A DNA stretch of 48,589 bases from Flavobacteriales bacterium (GCA_017987115.1 JAGNUG010000015.1:1-48589); one strand, 5' to 3'; counted from the first letter of the stretch, positions 32,566 to 41,456 are shown. The notes: generated from the letters alone by a model not told the origin. Made by a program: numbers and translations.

Positions 32566-33150
32566 ATGGAACGCTCCGTACTCTTCGCCTTGATCTCCAT
32601 GGTCTTCGCCGGTGTTACTGCGGTGATCGCTAAGCTAGTGTGGTAACCCCTAAGCTCATCAACTATCTCCACCGCCATTTTCCTTCCTGTGGCGTTGGAA
32701 TGTTTCGCTGTAGCCACCGCTACAACGTGCACATTCCGCCTTGCATGAAGAAAAATGACATCGGATCTTTAGCTAACGAACTCAGGGGTTACCACACCGG
32801 GAATGAAGAACGTGAGTGGTGATGTTGCCCTCGCAGTACGCACCACTTTGATCTTTGCGTTGGTGTGGATCAATTCACTCGCGTTCCGACAAGTAACGGA
32901 ACTGAAATTGCTCACGCGGAACGATCTCATGTTCCTGTGCCTATCTGGAGTAACAACATTTCTCTCGTGGCTGTTCTACTACCGCGCCATGAAAGAGGGG
33001 AGTGTAGCCTTGGTCTCAACGATCGACAAGGCCAGCGTTGTAGTCACTATTTTGCTTTCGGTTTGGATCCTGAAGGAACCGCTCACTTGGCGCTTGGCAC
33101 TCGGTGGTTCGCTGATGGTCGCTGGGCTTGTTGTTCTGGTATGGAAATAG
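32566..33150 (+). pseudogene. EamA (DMT) transporter gene, interrupted by a palindromic insertion
   Basis: The 5' part (MERSVLFALISMVFAGVTAV, then IAKL) encodes the first membrane helix of a single-domain EamA protein and runs into a TAA inside the inserted element. The 3' part (from GMKNVSGDVALAVRTT at 32800) continues with the remaining helices (RTTLIFALVWINSLAF, FLSWLFYYRAMKEGSVALVS, VVVTILLSVWILKEPLTWRL, GGSLMVAGLVVLVWK). Removing 162 bp rejoins codons as ...AKL-GMKNVSGD..., giving ~142 aa, the normal size of single-EamA proteins. A truncated 115-aa product could still start at the ATG at 32803, lacking helix 1. It follows the reductase gene by 10 bp. Confidence 0.82.
32638..32797. mobile_element. 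160-bp palindromic MITE/foldback element inserted in eamA
   Basis: Perfect 14-bp terminal inverted repeats GTGTGGTAACCCCT (32638-32651) and AGGGGTTACCACAC (32784-32797), extending imperfectly to ~20 bp. Inner arms are symmetric about the same centre (~32717): GGAATGT at 32697 with ACATTCC at 32731, and TGTAGC at 32709 with GCTACA at 32719 around a CACC loop. CATTTT-CTTC-like segments at ~32676 and ~32750 also pair. The whole element is therefore one long imperfect hairpin without a coding gene. No clear target-site duplication: 162 bp, not 160, restore the host frame. It must depend on a transposase or ssDNA process encoded elsewhere. Confidence 0.75.
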
Positions 33151-33154
33151 GTTC

Positions 33155-34312
33155 CTAGTGGTTGTGCTCTCCGCTGCCTTTGGTCAATTCACTTAATAAG
33201 TAGTAGGCCCCTTTGATCGCGATCTGCGCATTAGGGTCCAGCGCACTCAACGGTTTCACTTCCGTGTAGCCCAGCTCGGTCGCTCCAATGCGCACTGGAA
33301 CCTGGGCGAAGGTGTTCGGTTCGTTCTCCACGAATATGAAATGCTCATCACCATTGCTGATCACTGCATCGCTTGGTAGGCTCCATGCTTGTGTGCTGTC
33401 GGTCATGATCAATGCTTCGATGTACATGCCTGGTAACAGTTCCTCACCGGTATCATCCAACCGTGCATGCACCAATACGGCTTGCTGATCGGTCTCGAAT
33501 GCTTTGTTGATCGCGAAGACCATGGCGGTGTGCTGACCCACCGGTTCACCTGCGTGACCGAAGACCACTTGCTGTCCGACTTTCACGCGTGCAACGTCCT
33601 GCTCGAACACATTCAGGTCGATGTGCAGCCTCCGCGTGTCCACTATTTCGAAGAGCGGTTTGTTGGGTTCGGCGAATTGACCCAAGTTGACATTGATCCG
33701 TTTCAAGTTCCCTGTTATTGGCGCTCGCACCGCATACGATGCACTGATGTTGTCCGGCGAAAGCCGTTCGGGATCCATACCGAAGAGCCGCAGCTTGGCA
33801 GCTAAGCCTGCTTTCCTTGCGCGTGCGCTGCTCGCATCAGCTTGTGCGCGTTCCACGGTCTTGGTGGCGTTGATGCGATCGGTCTGCAGGTCTTGTTGGC
33901 GTTTGAGATCGGCATCGAATACATGCATATCAGATACCGTTACCAAGTAGTCCTGCTGCAGTTGTAAGTATTCAAGGTTCTCCAATGTGGCGAGCACGGC
34001 TCCTTTCTCTACATGCTGTCCTTCTTCCACGGACACCGTCTTCACCAGGCCACCGATCAATACACTCACTTGTGCGTTCTGGTCAGGAGGTAGTGCAAGC
34101 CGACCATTGGCTTTTAACGAGGATTTCAATCCGCGGTGCTCCATTTTCCCGGTGATCAACCCAATGGCTTTCACTTGCTCGGCAGTGAGCACCACTTCAG
34201 GACCATGGTCCAGAGCATGCGCTGGATGTTCTTCTGCAATGGTTGGTGCGGTTGGTTCGTTGCTGCATGAAACAAGCAAAACCATGATCGCAAGGTGTAT
34301 GAGGTAGCGCAT
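33155..34312 (-). CDS. Heavy-metal RND efflux periplasmic adaptor (CusB/CzcB-like lipoprotein)
   Basis: 385 residues from MRYLIHLAIMVLLVSCSNE; the lipobox is LVSC (Cys16), so the protein is membrane-anchored. A His-rich N-terminal stretch (EEHPAHALDHGP) may bind metal. Adaptor domains follow: barrel-sandwich half (VSVLIGGLVKTVSVEEGQHV, EKGAVLATLENLEYLQLQQD), alpha hairpin ~125-190, second half (YAVRAPITGNLKRINVNLGQ), beta barrel (RRLHIDLNVFEQDVARVKVG) and a C-terminal membrane-proximal domain ending GEHNH. It follows the pump gene by 44 bp in the same direction and ends 4 bp from the convergent eamA stop. Role: linking the pump to the outer-membrane channel for Cu/Ag or Co/Zn/Cd export. Confidence 0.92.
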   Translation of the reverse strand: MRYLIHLAIMVLLVSCSNEPTAPTIAEEHPAHALDHGPEVVLTAEQVKAIGLITGKMEHRGLKSSLKANGRLALPPDQNAQVSVLIGGLVKTVSVEEGQHVEKGAVLATLENLEYLQLQQDYLVTVSDMHVFDADLKRQQDLQTDRINATKTVERAQADASSARARKAGLAAKLRLFGMDPERLSPDNISASYAVRAPITGNLKRINVNLGQFAEPNKPLFEIVDTRRLHIDLNVFEQDVARVKVGQQVVFGHAGEPVGQHTAMVFAINKAFETDQQAVLVHARLDDTGEELLPGMYIEALIMTDSTQAWSLPSDAVISNGDEHFIFVENEPNTFAQVPVRIGATELGYTEVKPLSALDPNAQIAIKGAYYLLSELTKGSGEHNH

Positions 34313-34356
34313 GTTCGGGTTGGAAATGTTCGTTCCGTATTTCATTGGATCATTAA

Positions 34357-37300
34357 TTAGTGGCCTTGTAAACTTTTCAAATGAAGCAGTGTAAGCGCGA
34401 GTTCATAACGAATGCGCAAGTGTTCGCTATCGATGTGGTAGGATCGATCGATCCCTTGAATGAATTCCATGTAACCGATATCCCCGCTCAGGTAAGCGCG
34501 TTCCGCATCGCTGCGTAACGTGGCGGCAAGTGAGGCGCCGGTGCCTTCGTAGTAGGCCAGGTTCTCGCGCAATTGGGTCAGTCTGGTGCGGGTGCGTACC
34601 AGTTCCGTTTCGCGGGTGCGACGTAGGTCCTCGAGTTGATGTTGTGCGATCTCGCTTCGTAGCCGTGCAGCTTTTGTGCGGGTTCCTTGTCCGCCACCGG
34701 GCAGTGGTATTGATGCGCCGATCAGGTATCCGCTGAAGGGTGCTTCACTCTCCAAAGTCTGGTAGAAGCCGCCACCTTGCAAGCTCGGTGCCCATTGGCT
34801 ACGTTCCAATTTCCATGCTTCTTCAGCAAGTGTTGCGCGTTGTTGTTCTTGCATTAGCACGGGGTCCGTACCACCACCGGGATCCTGTTCGTGTGCCAAG
34901 GTGGTGATGGCATTGGTGTCCGGCAATGCGCCATTCAATGCCCCGGTCCATCGTTCCAATTCGGCTTGGTAAACTGCAAGGTCACCTTCCGCGCGGCGCA
35001 GTTCAACGCGTACTTGATCTGCACTGCTTTGCGCGCTCACCTTTTCCAATCGACCGGTCTGGCCTACTTCGAATTTCCGGGCAGCGTAACGTGAAAGCCG
35101 TGTGTAGACACTGTCCAAGCGTTTCAACAATGCGATCTGTTCGGTTCCCATTGTCCATTGCAGGTATGCACCTCCTGCATTCTCCTTCACCAACGCGCGC
35201 GTGGTTACTTGATCCGCTTCGGCCAAGCGCATACTCTCTTTCAAATAGGAAGCACGTTGCGCGATCACGGTCGGGAAATCGATTCCCGTGACAGCTTGTA
35301 TGTTGTAGTCATGCGCGTAACCGCTGTTGATCTGCCCATGTTGGTATTGAGCGTTCATTGGGCTGAGTTGGAACGCAGTCCTTCGGAGAACATCCTGTTG
35401 TTGCACATTGAGTTCGGCTGCGGTTATTGTAGGATGCGATCGCAACGCACGGTTCACGGCACTGTCCATCGGTAGCACTTGGCCTTGTACCGTGTTACCC
35501 AGCATTGCGAAGAACAAGATCGACGATGCGACGATCGATGTCGTACCCGACCGTCTTTTCCGTTTGCGCGTATGCACGAGATGGTAAAGCACGGGCAATA
35601 CCACAAGCGTGAGCAAGGTGGAACTGATCAAGCCACCAATGACCACGGTGGCCAATGGGCGTTGCACTTCACTGCCTTCGCTATTGCTCAATGCCATGGG
35701 CAGAAATCCAAGCGATGCAACAGCAGCCGTTGCGAGTACCGGACGAAGACGTGCGAGCGTTCCTTTGACCACGCGTTCCGTTACACGTTCATCATTTTCT
35801 TCGAGACCATCTTCTTCCTTCTTCAGCTGGTCGAAGTAGCTGATCAGCACAATGCCGTTCAACACGGCCACACCGAAGAGCGCGATGAAACCGATACCGG
35901 CACTGATGCTGAAATCGAGATCGCGCAGCGAGAGTGCGAACACGCCACCAACGGCGGCGAGCGGCACTGCACTGAAGATGATCAGCGCTTGCTTTACTGA
36001 ACCGAATGCGAAGAATAGGAGGATGAAGATCAAGGTCAATGAGATCGGAACGGTGAGCAATAAACGCGCACTAGCTTGTTCCAGATTCTTGAACGTACCG
36101 CCGTATTCCACATAGTAACCCGTTGGTAATTTCAAGTTCGCTTCGATCGCTTTTTGGATGTCCTGTGCAACGCTCTGGATATCACGTCCGCGCACGTTGG
36201 TCTCTACCACGATGCGGCGTGCACCGTTCTCACGGCTCACTTGTGCGGGTGCACTTTGGAAGCCGATCTCGGCCAATTGGCCTAGCGGCATTTGTGCGCC
36301 ACTGGGCAAGGGTACGAGTATGTTCTTCACCTTGTCCGCATCGGCATCGCGCATATCCGCCATGCGCACCACAAGGTCGAATCTCCGCTCCCCCTCATAG
36401 ACAACACCTGCCTTGCCACCGGCCAATGCGGTGTTGAGTACACGGTTCAGATCGGCGATGTTGAGGCCGTATTGCGCAATGCGCTCGCGATCGTAGTTCA
36501 CCACTAATTGTGGCATACCTACCACTTGCTCTACCTTGATATCGGTGGCACCTTTAACGGCACCGATCAATGCGGCCACTTCGTTACCACTCTTGAACAA
36601 CTGGTCCAGGTCATCGCCATAGATCTTCACAGCGATATCGCTTTTTACACCCGCGATCAATTCATTGAATCGCATTTGGATCGGTTGTTCGAAGCTGAGG
36701 TTCATGCCGGGTATCACGTTCATTTTTTCGCTCATCAGTTCAGCCATATGCTCGCGGTCCTTCGTTGTGGTCCACGCGTCCTTGTCCTTCATTACGATCA
36801 ACAGGTCCTGACTTTCGATGGGCATGGGGTCCGTGGGTATTTCGCTGGATCCGATCTTGCCCACCACCTCCTTGACCTCCGGAAAATTGTCCAATAGGAT
36901 CCGCGCCAGTTCATCGCTCACTTGAATGCTTTGGCTCAAATTGCTGCCTTGCCGTATGGTCACGTTCGTAGCGAAATCGCCTTCGTCCAATTCAGGAATG
37001 AACTCACCTCCCAACCGATCGAATACGACCACGGATGCCACCAGCAACAGCAACGCACTGCTCAGCACGATGACGTTGCGATGCATCAGGATGCGCAACT
37101 TCGGTGCGTACCAATTCTGCACCCTGTGGATCACGCGTTCGCTCCAGCTTTCTCCCTTGGGAACATCCTTGTTCAGGAAGATCGATGTGGCCCAAGGCAC
37201 ATAGGTAAGACTGAGCAACAAGGCACCGATGATCGCAAAACTCACTGTGAAGGCCATGGGCCGGAACATCTTTCCTTCCACACCGACCAAAGCGAAAATT

Positions 37301-38682
37301 GGTATGTACACGATCAGGATAATGACCTGTCCGAAGACCGCGCTCTTCATGATCTTGCCTGCGCCGAATATCGTTTCATCATCCATCCTTTCGCGTGATA
37401 AGCGTTGGCCTGCGAACCGCTGGTGCATGGCGAACATCATCCCCTCTACAACGATCACTGCGCCGTCCACGATCAACCCGAAATCCAGTGCGCCCATGCT
37501 CATCAGGTTCGCACTTTGTCCGGCCACTACCATGCACCCTATCGCGAAGAGCAAGGCCAAGGGGATCACCATGGCGACGATCAGACCTGCGCGCCAATTG
37601 CCGAGCAGCAGGATCAATATGCCGATCACGATCAACGCACCCATCAACAAATTGTGTTGCACGGTTCCAATGGTCTTGTTCACCAATTTCGCCCGGTCTA
37701 TGAAAGCATCGATGTGTACACCTTCCGGTAAACTGCGTTGAACGGCAGTCATCCGTTCTTTTACTGCGGTAACGGTGGCCAAGGCGTTCGCACCCTTGTA
37801 CATGAGCACCACCCCGCCGACAGCTTCACCCTCTCCATTGCGCGTCATAGCGCCATAGCGAACGGCATGTCCAAAGCGCACTTCGGCCACATCGCGTATC
37901 CGCACCGGACTGCCACCGCGTGAACTGACCACAATGTTCTCCATGTCCTTCAACGAGGTCACCACGCCTTCGCCGCGGATGAAATAGATGTTCGGTCCTT
38001 TCTCTATGTAGCTGCCGCCCGTGTTCCCGTTGTTGTTCTGCAATGCAGTGAACACATCGATCAGTGATAGCCTGGCACCTGCCAAGCGGCGTGCATCCAC
38101 ACTTACTTCATACTGTTTCAACAAGCCACCGAAGCTGCTCACATCGATAACACCGGGTACACCAAGCAACTGTTTGCGCACCACCCAATCCTGCAACGTG
38201 CGCAATTCGAGCAGGTCGTACTTATCCTTGTGCGCACTGTCCACCGCAAGGGTGTACTGGTAGATCTCGCCGGTACCCGTGGTGGGTGGTGCGATTTCCG
38301 GCGTACCATAACCCGGTGGTATGTTGGCCTGTACCTGAATGATCCGTTCACCGACCAATTGGCGTGCAACGTTCAGGGGTACGGCATCTTTGAACACCAC
38401 GGTGATCACCGAGAGGCCGCTGCGTGAAACACTGCGGAGCTCCACCACATCGGGCAGATTCTTGAAGGCCTGCTCCATGGGGAAGGTGATGAACTGCTCC
38501 ACTTCTTGCGTGGCCAGGTTAGGTGCCACGGTGTTAACCAGCACTTGGTTGTTCGTGACATCCGGCAGCGCATCAATGGGCAACTGCGTTACGGAATAGG
38601 TGCCCCAACCAACAAGGGCCAGGAGCAGCAAGCCGGTGATCAGCTTGTTGCGTACGCTGAATGAAATGATCCGATCGATCAT
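34357..38682 (-). CDS. CusA/CzcA heavy-metal RND transporter fused to a TolC-type outer-membrane factor
   Basis: 1,441 residues. Residues 1-~1040 are a complete HME-RND pump: TM1 (NKLITGLLLLALVGWGTYSV), PIDALPDVTNNQV (the CusA/CzcA 'D.LPD.' motif), porter domains, GALDFGLIVDGAVIVVEGM in TM4 with the proton-relay Asp, ELDEGDF, and the last helices (AVASLGFLPMALS; LISSTLLTLVVLPVLYHLV). A basic linker and a hydrophobic, signal-peptide-like segment (SIVASSILFFAMLGNTVQGQ, ~1047-1068) lead into a ~370-aa CzcC/TolC-like outer-membrane factor (MDSAVNRALRSHPTITAAEL ... GEIG-like GDIGYMEFIQGID). Such fusions of ~1,450 aa occur in Bacteroidota. Second in the operon after the His-rich protein. Confidence 0.93.
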   Translation of the reverse strand: MIDRIISFSVRNKLITGLLLLALVGWGTYSVTQLPIDALPDVTNNQVLVNTVAPNLATQEVEQFITFPMEQAFKNLPDVVELRSVSRSGLSVITVVFKDAVPLNVARQLVGERIIQVQANIPPGYGTPEIAPPTTGTGEIYQYTLAVDSAHKDKYDLLELRTLQDWVVRKQLLGVPGVIDVSSFGGLLKQYEVSVDARRLAGARLSLIDVFTALQNNNGNTGGSYIEKGPNIYFIRGEGVVTSLKDMENIVVSSRGGSPVRIRDVAEVRFGHAVRYGAMTRNGEGEAVGGVVLMYKGANALATVTAVKERMTAVQRSLPEGVHIDAFIDRAKLVNKTIGTVQHNLLMGALIVIGILILLLGNWRAGLIVAMVIPLALLFAIGCMVVAGQSANLMSMGALDFGLIVDGAVIVVEGMMFAMHQRFAGQRLSRERMDDETIFGAGKIMKSAVFGQVIILIVYIPIFALVGVEGKMFRPMAFTVSFAIIGALLLSLTYVPWATSIFLNKDVPKGESWSERVIHRVQNWYAPKLRILMHRNVIVLSSALLLLVASVVVFDRLGGEFIPELDEGDFATNVTIRQGSNLSQSIQVSDELARILLDNFPEVKEVVGKIGSSEIPTDPMPIESQDLLIVMKDKDAWTTTKDREHMAELMSEKMNVIPGMNLSFEQPIQMRFNELIAGVKSDIAVKIYGDDLDQLFKSGNEVAALIGAVKGATDIKVEQVVGMPQLVVNYDRERIAQYGLNIADLNRVLNTALAGGKAGVVYEGERRFDLVVRMADMRDADADKVKNILVPLPSGAQMPLGQLAEIGFQSAPAQVSRENGARRIVVETNVRGRDIQSVAQDIQKAIEANLKLPTGYYVEYGGTFKNLEQASARLLLTVPISLTLIFILLFFAFGSVKQALIIFSAVPLAAVGGVFALSLRDLDFSISAGIGFIALFGVAVLNGIVLISYFDQLKKEEDGLEENDERVTERVVKGTLARLRPVLATAAVASLGFLPMALSNSEGSEVQRPLATVVIGGLISSTLLTLVVLPVLYHLVHTRKRKRRSGTTSIVASSILFFAMLGNTVQGQVLPMDSAVNRALRSHPTITAAELNVQQQDVLRRTAFQLSPMNAQYQHGQINSGYAHDYNIQAVTGIDFPTVIAQRASYLKESMRLAEADQVTTRALVKENAGGAYLQWTMGTEQIALLKRLDSVYTRLSRYAARKFEVGQTGRLEKVSAQSSADQVRVELRRAEGDLAVYQAELERWTGALNGALPDTNAITTLAHEQDPGGGTDPVLMQEQQRATLAEEAWKLERSQWAPSLQGGGFYQTLESEAPFSGYLIGASIPLPGGGQGTRTKAARLRSEIAQHQLEDLRRTRETELVRTRTRLTQLRENLAYYEGTGASLAATLRSDAERAYLSGDIGYMEFIQGIDRSYHIDSEHLRIRYELALTLLHLKSLQGH

Positions 38683-38898
38683 GGGTAGTTATGGGCGTGA
38701 GGAGGTGAAGAATGGTGAAAATTGTTTCACGCACCTGTAGCGTCGTACCCACTGGGTCGACCAAAGGTGAATGTTGGAAATGGTATTATATGCACGTGTA
38801 TGGGCGAAAGATCATTTGCCCGTTACAGGGTACATGTTGACGATAGTAATGCTCCGGAAAATGGCGTGCTCAAGCACGAATGGACGCGTCGCGCCCGA
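38683..38898 (-). other. Spacer between the His-rich gene and the RND pump gene
   Basis: A 216-bp gap inside the presumed efflux operon, longer than expected for strictly coupled genes. No TAnnTTTG box or terminator hairpin stood out on the minus strand. Confidence 0.3.
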
Positions 38899-39279
38899 TC
38901 ACACTTTTGGCGGTTGCCACACGTCGTTGCTCAACAGAAAGGAGTACGCCGTGTCATCGAGGACAGGTGGCTCTGAGGTGATCAATGCAATGGTGATCTC
39001 CGCTGGACTTTGTGGCACAGGTACGGCGATCTGCACGGTGTGGGTTGCGCAATCATGATCGCCGTGGAACGGAAGCTCGCTATCATGTCCGTTGTCCTCG
39101 TGCTGGTGCGAACCGGTCAAGTAATGGTCTGCCAAGAAGCAGAGAAAGGTCTCGTTCTCGTCCTGTTGTGCATGTTCAACGAAATGCTCGATAAGCCCAG
39201 GGAGCTTTATCAACTGGTGCAATTCAGTGATCGAGCAGATGTAGGAACCCAGTATAAGTATGACGAGCCAGCGGAACAT
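38899..39279 (-). CDS. Small His/Asp-rich protein heading the metal efflux operon
   Basis: 126 residues from the ATG at 39279; a TTG three codons earlier lies inside the promoter box and is unlikely. An N-terminal hydrophobic segment (FRWLVILILGSYICSITEL) is a signal peptide or anchor, followed by LHQLIKLPGLIEHFVEHAQQ and a His/Asp/Glu-rich middle (HYLTGSHQHEDNGHDSELPF; HGDHDCATH). Small proteins with this LP-x-L-I-x-H-x-x-E-H pattern commonly precede CusA-type operons in Bacteroidota; no function is established. Metal binding or sensing in the periplasm is a reasonable inference. The pump gene starts 217 bp downstream on the same strand. Confidence 0.75.
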   Translation of the reverse strand: MFRWLVILILGSYICSITELHQLIKLPGLIEHFVEHAQQDENETFLCFLADHYLTGSHQHEDNGHDSELPFHGDHDCATHTVQIAVPVPQSPAEITIALITSEPPVLDDTAYSFLLSNDVWQPPKV

Positions 39280-39673
39280 CCGCTGCAAAGATACGTGTGT
39301 TCTTTTGGGAATATCCTGGTCCTAACAAAGTATTCGTTGCAAGGAGGCGTTCCGGTCCACCAACCGCCATCAGATCCCCTCGGGTCCTTATCCATCTGTA
39401 ACGCGCGCGTATCGTTCGAAGACCAGTTGTACGCTGGTAGTTTCGACGAATCCTAAGGCAAGCACTTCATTTTGGTCGGGAAGGGTAGTGCTCCTTCAAA
39501 TCCACAAGCTGGGGAAACTTTTCCGCGCCATACTGGTGCGGGTCTCCATGCTATAGGCCATGAACTGCTCGATCATCGACCCGTTGGGGAGACTGGTCGA
39601 TCGATCCGGTATGTGACCACTGTTCGGCTTTCGATCTGCATAGAGGTTGGTCTAACCCTAACAAACAAACAAC
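39280..39673. other. Divergent intergenic region
   Basis: 394 bases between the efflux operon and the second Spy-like gene. Apart from the minus-strand promoter at 39286-39293, no hairpin, repeat or gene was recognised. Confidence 0.4.
39286..39293 (-). promoter_or_regulatory. -7 promoter box of the metal efflux operon
   Basis: The minus strand reads TATCTTTG, an exact TAnnTTTG match, with only 6 bp to the ATG. The mRNA would be leaderless or nearly so. No standard -33 TTG is present within 17-23 bp, compatible with activator-dependent control. Confidence 0.5.
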
Positions 39674-40108
39674 ATGAAACCGACATCCCAAGAACAACCA
39701 TGGCGCACAGCGATGCTTACCGCCTTTGTTGCGCTAAGCTTTACTGTAGCACAGGCTCAAGTAACACCAACCCCACCTATGCCGCCTACCACGCCAAAAG
39801 ATGCTTCCACCTTGCAACAGACCCCACCCAAGGGCTGGGTGATGTTCGATGACCAAGTGGGAAAGGACCTTGGGTTGGATCAGGACAGACTGGACCGCTT
39901 GCGTGAGGTTGACAACCGCTACCGCGCGGAATACGACGCATTGGGTAAGGACCCACTGACCAACAAAGGCTATAGCGCGCTTAGCGATCGCAGGAATGCC
40001 GATGTGAAAGGCATACTCAGCGCTGATCAATACAATGCATGGATCACGCGTTACAATACGCCACCACCAACGCCCCAACGCAGTACCGGATCCGATATGT
40101 CCAAGTAG
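39674..40108 (+). CDS. Secreted Spy-like helical protein, 144 aa
   Basis: The signal peptide includes AMLTAFVALSFTVAQAQ, followed by a Pro/Thr-rich linker (VTPTPPMPPTTPKDAST). The folded part has KDLGLDQDRLDRLREVDNRY and VKGILSADQYNAWITRY, i.e. 'lgL...q...l...d..y' plus 'iLs.dQy..w' pairs typical of the Spy/LTXXQ group, though no histidine-rich metal site is seen. The C-terminus is again low-complexity (PPPTPQRSTGSDMSK). It diverges from the metal efflux operon, so it may respond to the same stress, but its own promoter could not be defined. Confidence 0.65.
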   Translation: MKPTSQEQPWRTAMLTAFVALSFTVAQAQVTPTPPMPPTTPKDASTLQQTPPKGWVMFDDQVGKDLGLDQDRLDRLREVDNRYRAEYDALGKDPLTNKGYSALSDRRNADVKGILSADQYNAWITRYNTPPPTPQRSTGSDMSK

Positions 40109-40131
40109 ACATTGAAAGGTGCGGATAAATT

Positions 40132-40165
40132 GAAGCCGGTGGATCGATCACGATCCATCGGCTTC
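40132..40165 (+). terminator. Terminator after the Spy-like gene
   Basis: A 15-bp stem: GAAGCCGGTGGATCG pairs with CGATCCATCGGCTTC (one G-T) around an ATCA loop, followed by TTTCGTT. It begins 23 bp after the stop codon. Confidence 0.75.
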
Positions 40166-40189
40166 TTTCGTTGACGGTTGCAGCTGAAA

Positions 40190-40217
40190 GCAACTGTTGT
40201 AGATCAGTTGCTCTTTT
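40190..40217 (+). terminator. Second, tandem terminator
   Basis: GCAACTG (40190-40196) pairs with CAGTTGC (40205-40211), followed by TCTTTTC. It lies just before the end of the convergent SRPBCC gene. Confidence 0.55.
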
Positions 40218-40225
40218 CGGGCTAC

Positions 40226-40663
40226 CTAGTGTTCAGCCAACTTCTTTACGATCGCCAATGCATCTGCGAACATCTTATTAAAGTTTGGGACTTCCTTGGG
40301 CGTAACGTCGAGCGCCACTGAAAGTTCGGTACCACCGCCGCTCTCTTTCAGCGTGTATTCTTCCTTCGCACCGGCCCATTCGCGCATTGTGGGCTCATCC
40401 GGTAATTCCTTACCGTCCTTCACCATGCCCAAGTGCTTGAACGCCATGAAGACGTTATCCTCCTTGCGTTCGATCACGGAGAACATGCCATCGCCAGAGG
40501 CGGACAGAAAGTGAATGGGGCTTCCCTCTAACCAATCTGATACCGCACTACCGCCTTCGCCGAACGGAGCGGTCCATTGTGTGTACGTATTAGCGTCCCA
40601 CAGGACCTGCCAGACGCGCTTGCGCGGAGCATTTATGTGGACGGAGAAATGCAAGCGTTCCAT
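40226..40663 (-). CDS. SRPBCC (START/AHSA1-like) domain protein, 145 aa
   Basis: Start chosen at MERLHFSVHINAPRKRVWQV; sixteen upstream codons are open but lie outside the fold. The pattern 'f...i.Ap...VW..l.d...y..Wt..F' (HINAPRKRVWQVLWDANTYT then QWTAPF) is the hallmark of polyketide-cyclase/AHSA1-type SRPBCC proteins. The C-terminus TELSVALDVTPKEVPNFNKM and FADALAIVKKLAE forms the last strand and long helix that close the hydrophobic pocket. Such single-domain proteins bind lipids or hydrophobic ligands or modulate other proteins; no ligand is predictable. It is convergent with the Spy-like gene and apparently monocistronic. Confidence 0.87.
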   Translation of the reverse strand: MERLHFSVHINAPRKRVWQVLWDANTYTQWTAPFGEGGSAVSDWLEGSPIHFLSASGDGMFSVIERKEDNVFMAFKHLGMVKDGKELPDEPTMREWAGAKEEYTLKESGGGTELSVALDVTPKEVPNFNKMFADALAIVKKLAEH

Positions 40664-40764
40664 TGTTTCCGGATGTTGGTTATGAGGGTGAAAATACAAA
40701 TGATGCGCCATTGTTTTGCGAAGCGAAGATCGTGCGAGGGTTCAACCGTTGAACAGCTACATTT

Positions 40765-40774
40765 CCGGATCAGG
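40765..40774. repeat. 10-bp direct repeat copy flanking the IS3 relic
   Basis: CCGGATCAGG at 40765-40774 recurs at 41183-41192, in the same orientation, on either side of the transposase relic. It may be chance or a trace of element ends. Confidence 0.3.
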
Positions 40775-40901
40775 GTTATGGTAGGAGTTTAGATGTGGGT
40801 CTTGTCTTGGACCATAACCCATTGCTGTCAAGCTTGTGTGGCGTTGTTGTCCTTTTTTCGGATGCTGACACCTTGCTCGTGTTCAGCCAGTTCGATCAGC
40901 C

Positions 40902-41180
40902 GTGCGCATCTGTCGGATGCTGGGTGATACTGAACAGGCATTATCAATACGGCTCACTGTGGCCGAAAGGCTTAACGGCATACTCAACCAGGAGTATTTG
41001 GACATGGGCCATGTTGATTCAATTGAAGATGTACACGTTGAACTTGAACGTGCAGTATTCCTGTACAAAACTCAAAGACCACATGCCAGCATAAGCATGA
41101 TCACACCGGACCACGTCCATAACGATCAACTCCATGTACAACGCTCATGGAAGAGTTATTATAAAATCGATCCACTGTAA
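40902..41180 (+). pseudogene. C-terminal relic of an IS3-family transposase (OrfB)
   Basis: The 92-codon frame contains AERLNGILNQEYLD, FLYKTQRPHASISM and MITPDHVH. These match the end of the IS3 OrfB DDE domain: the '.ER.NGilK.E' helix with the catalytic Glu and the 'YN..RpH.sL....P...' tail. The preceding DDE region (HSD, D motifs) is not found in any frame, so only the last quarter survives. Sequence after the stop (CCGGATCAGGACG at 41183-41195) may be the residual terminal repeat; the same CCGGATCAGG occurs at 40765-40774. Non-functional. Confidence 0.75.
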
Positions 41181-41456
41181 ACCCGGATCAGGACGAAACG
41201 ATAACCGAAAACCTATCTTCTTACAATAAACAGAACCTGTAAATTTAGTGTAGTACGGGGTCAGCGCTTAATGCTCAGGTGCGAGCCGCAGAGAACCGTG
41301 GAAATAATACACCAGGTGGATGGGTTCATCGAGTAATTGGATACACAGTTCCATCACGAATATGCACCGTCCGCATCCTGATCCCGATGCGAACACCGGT
41401 TGGAAGATCCGGCATTGATCATGTACGTATTGTTCGAACCTTAAAATACAATACCC

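Noticed and set aside
32638..32797. Integron attC site
   Set aside because: Considered because of the palindromic fold, but no RYYYAAC/GTTRRRY core sites were found and the host gene is split rather than followed by the site.
35479..37741. Several plus-strand frames of 100-173 codons
   Set aside because: All are antisense to the CusA-TolC fusion and look like high-GC3 shadows with scattered Cys/His/Arg.
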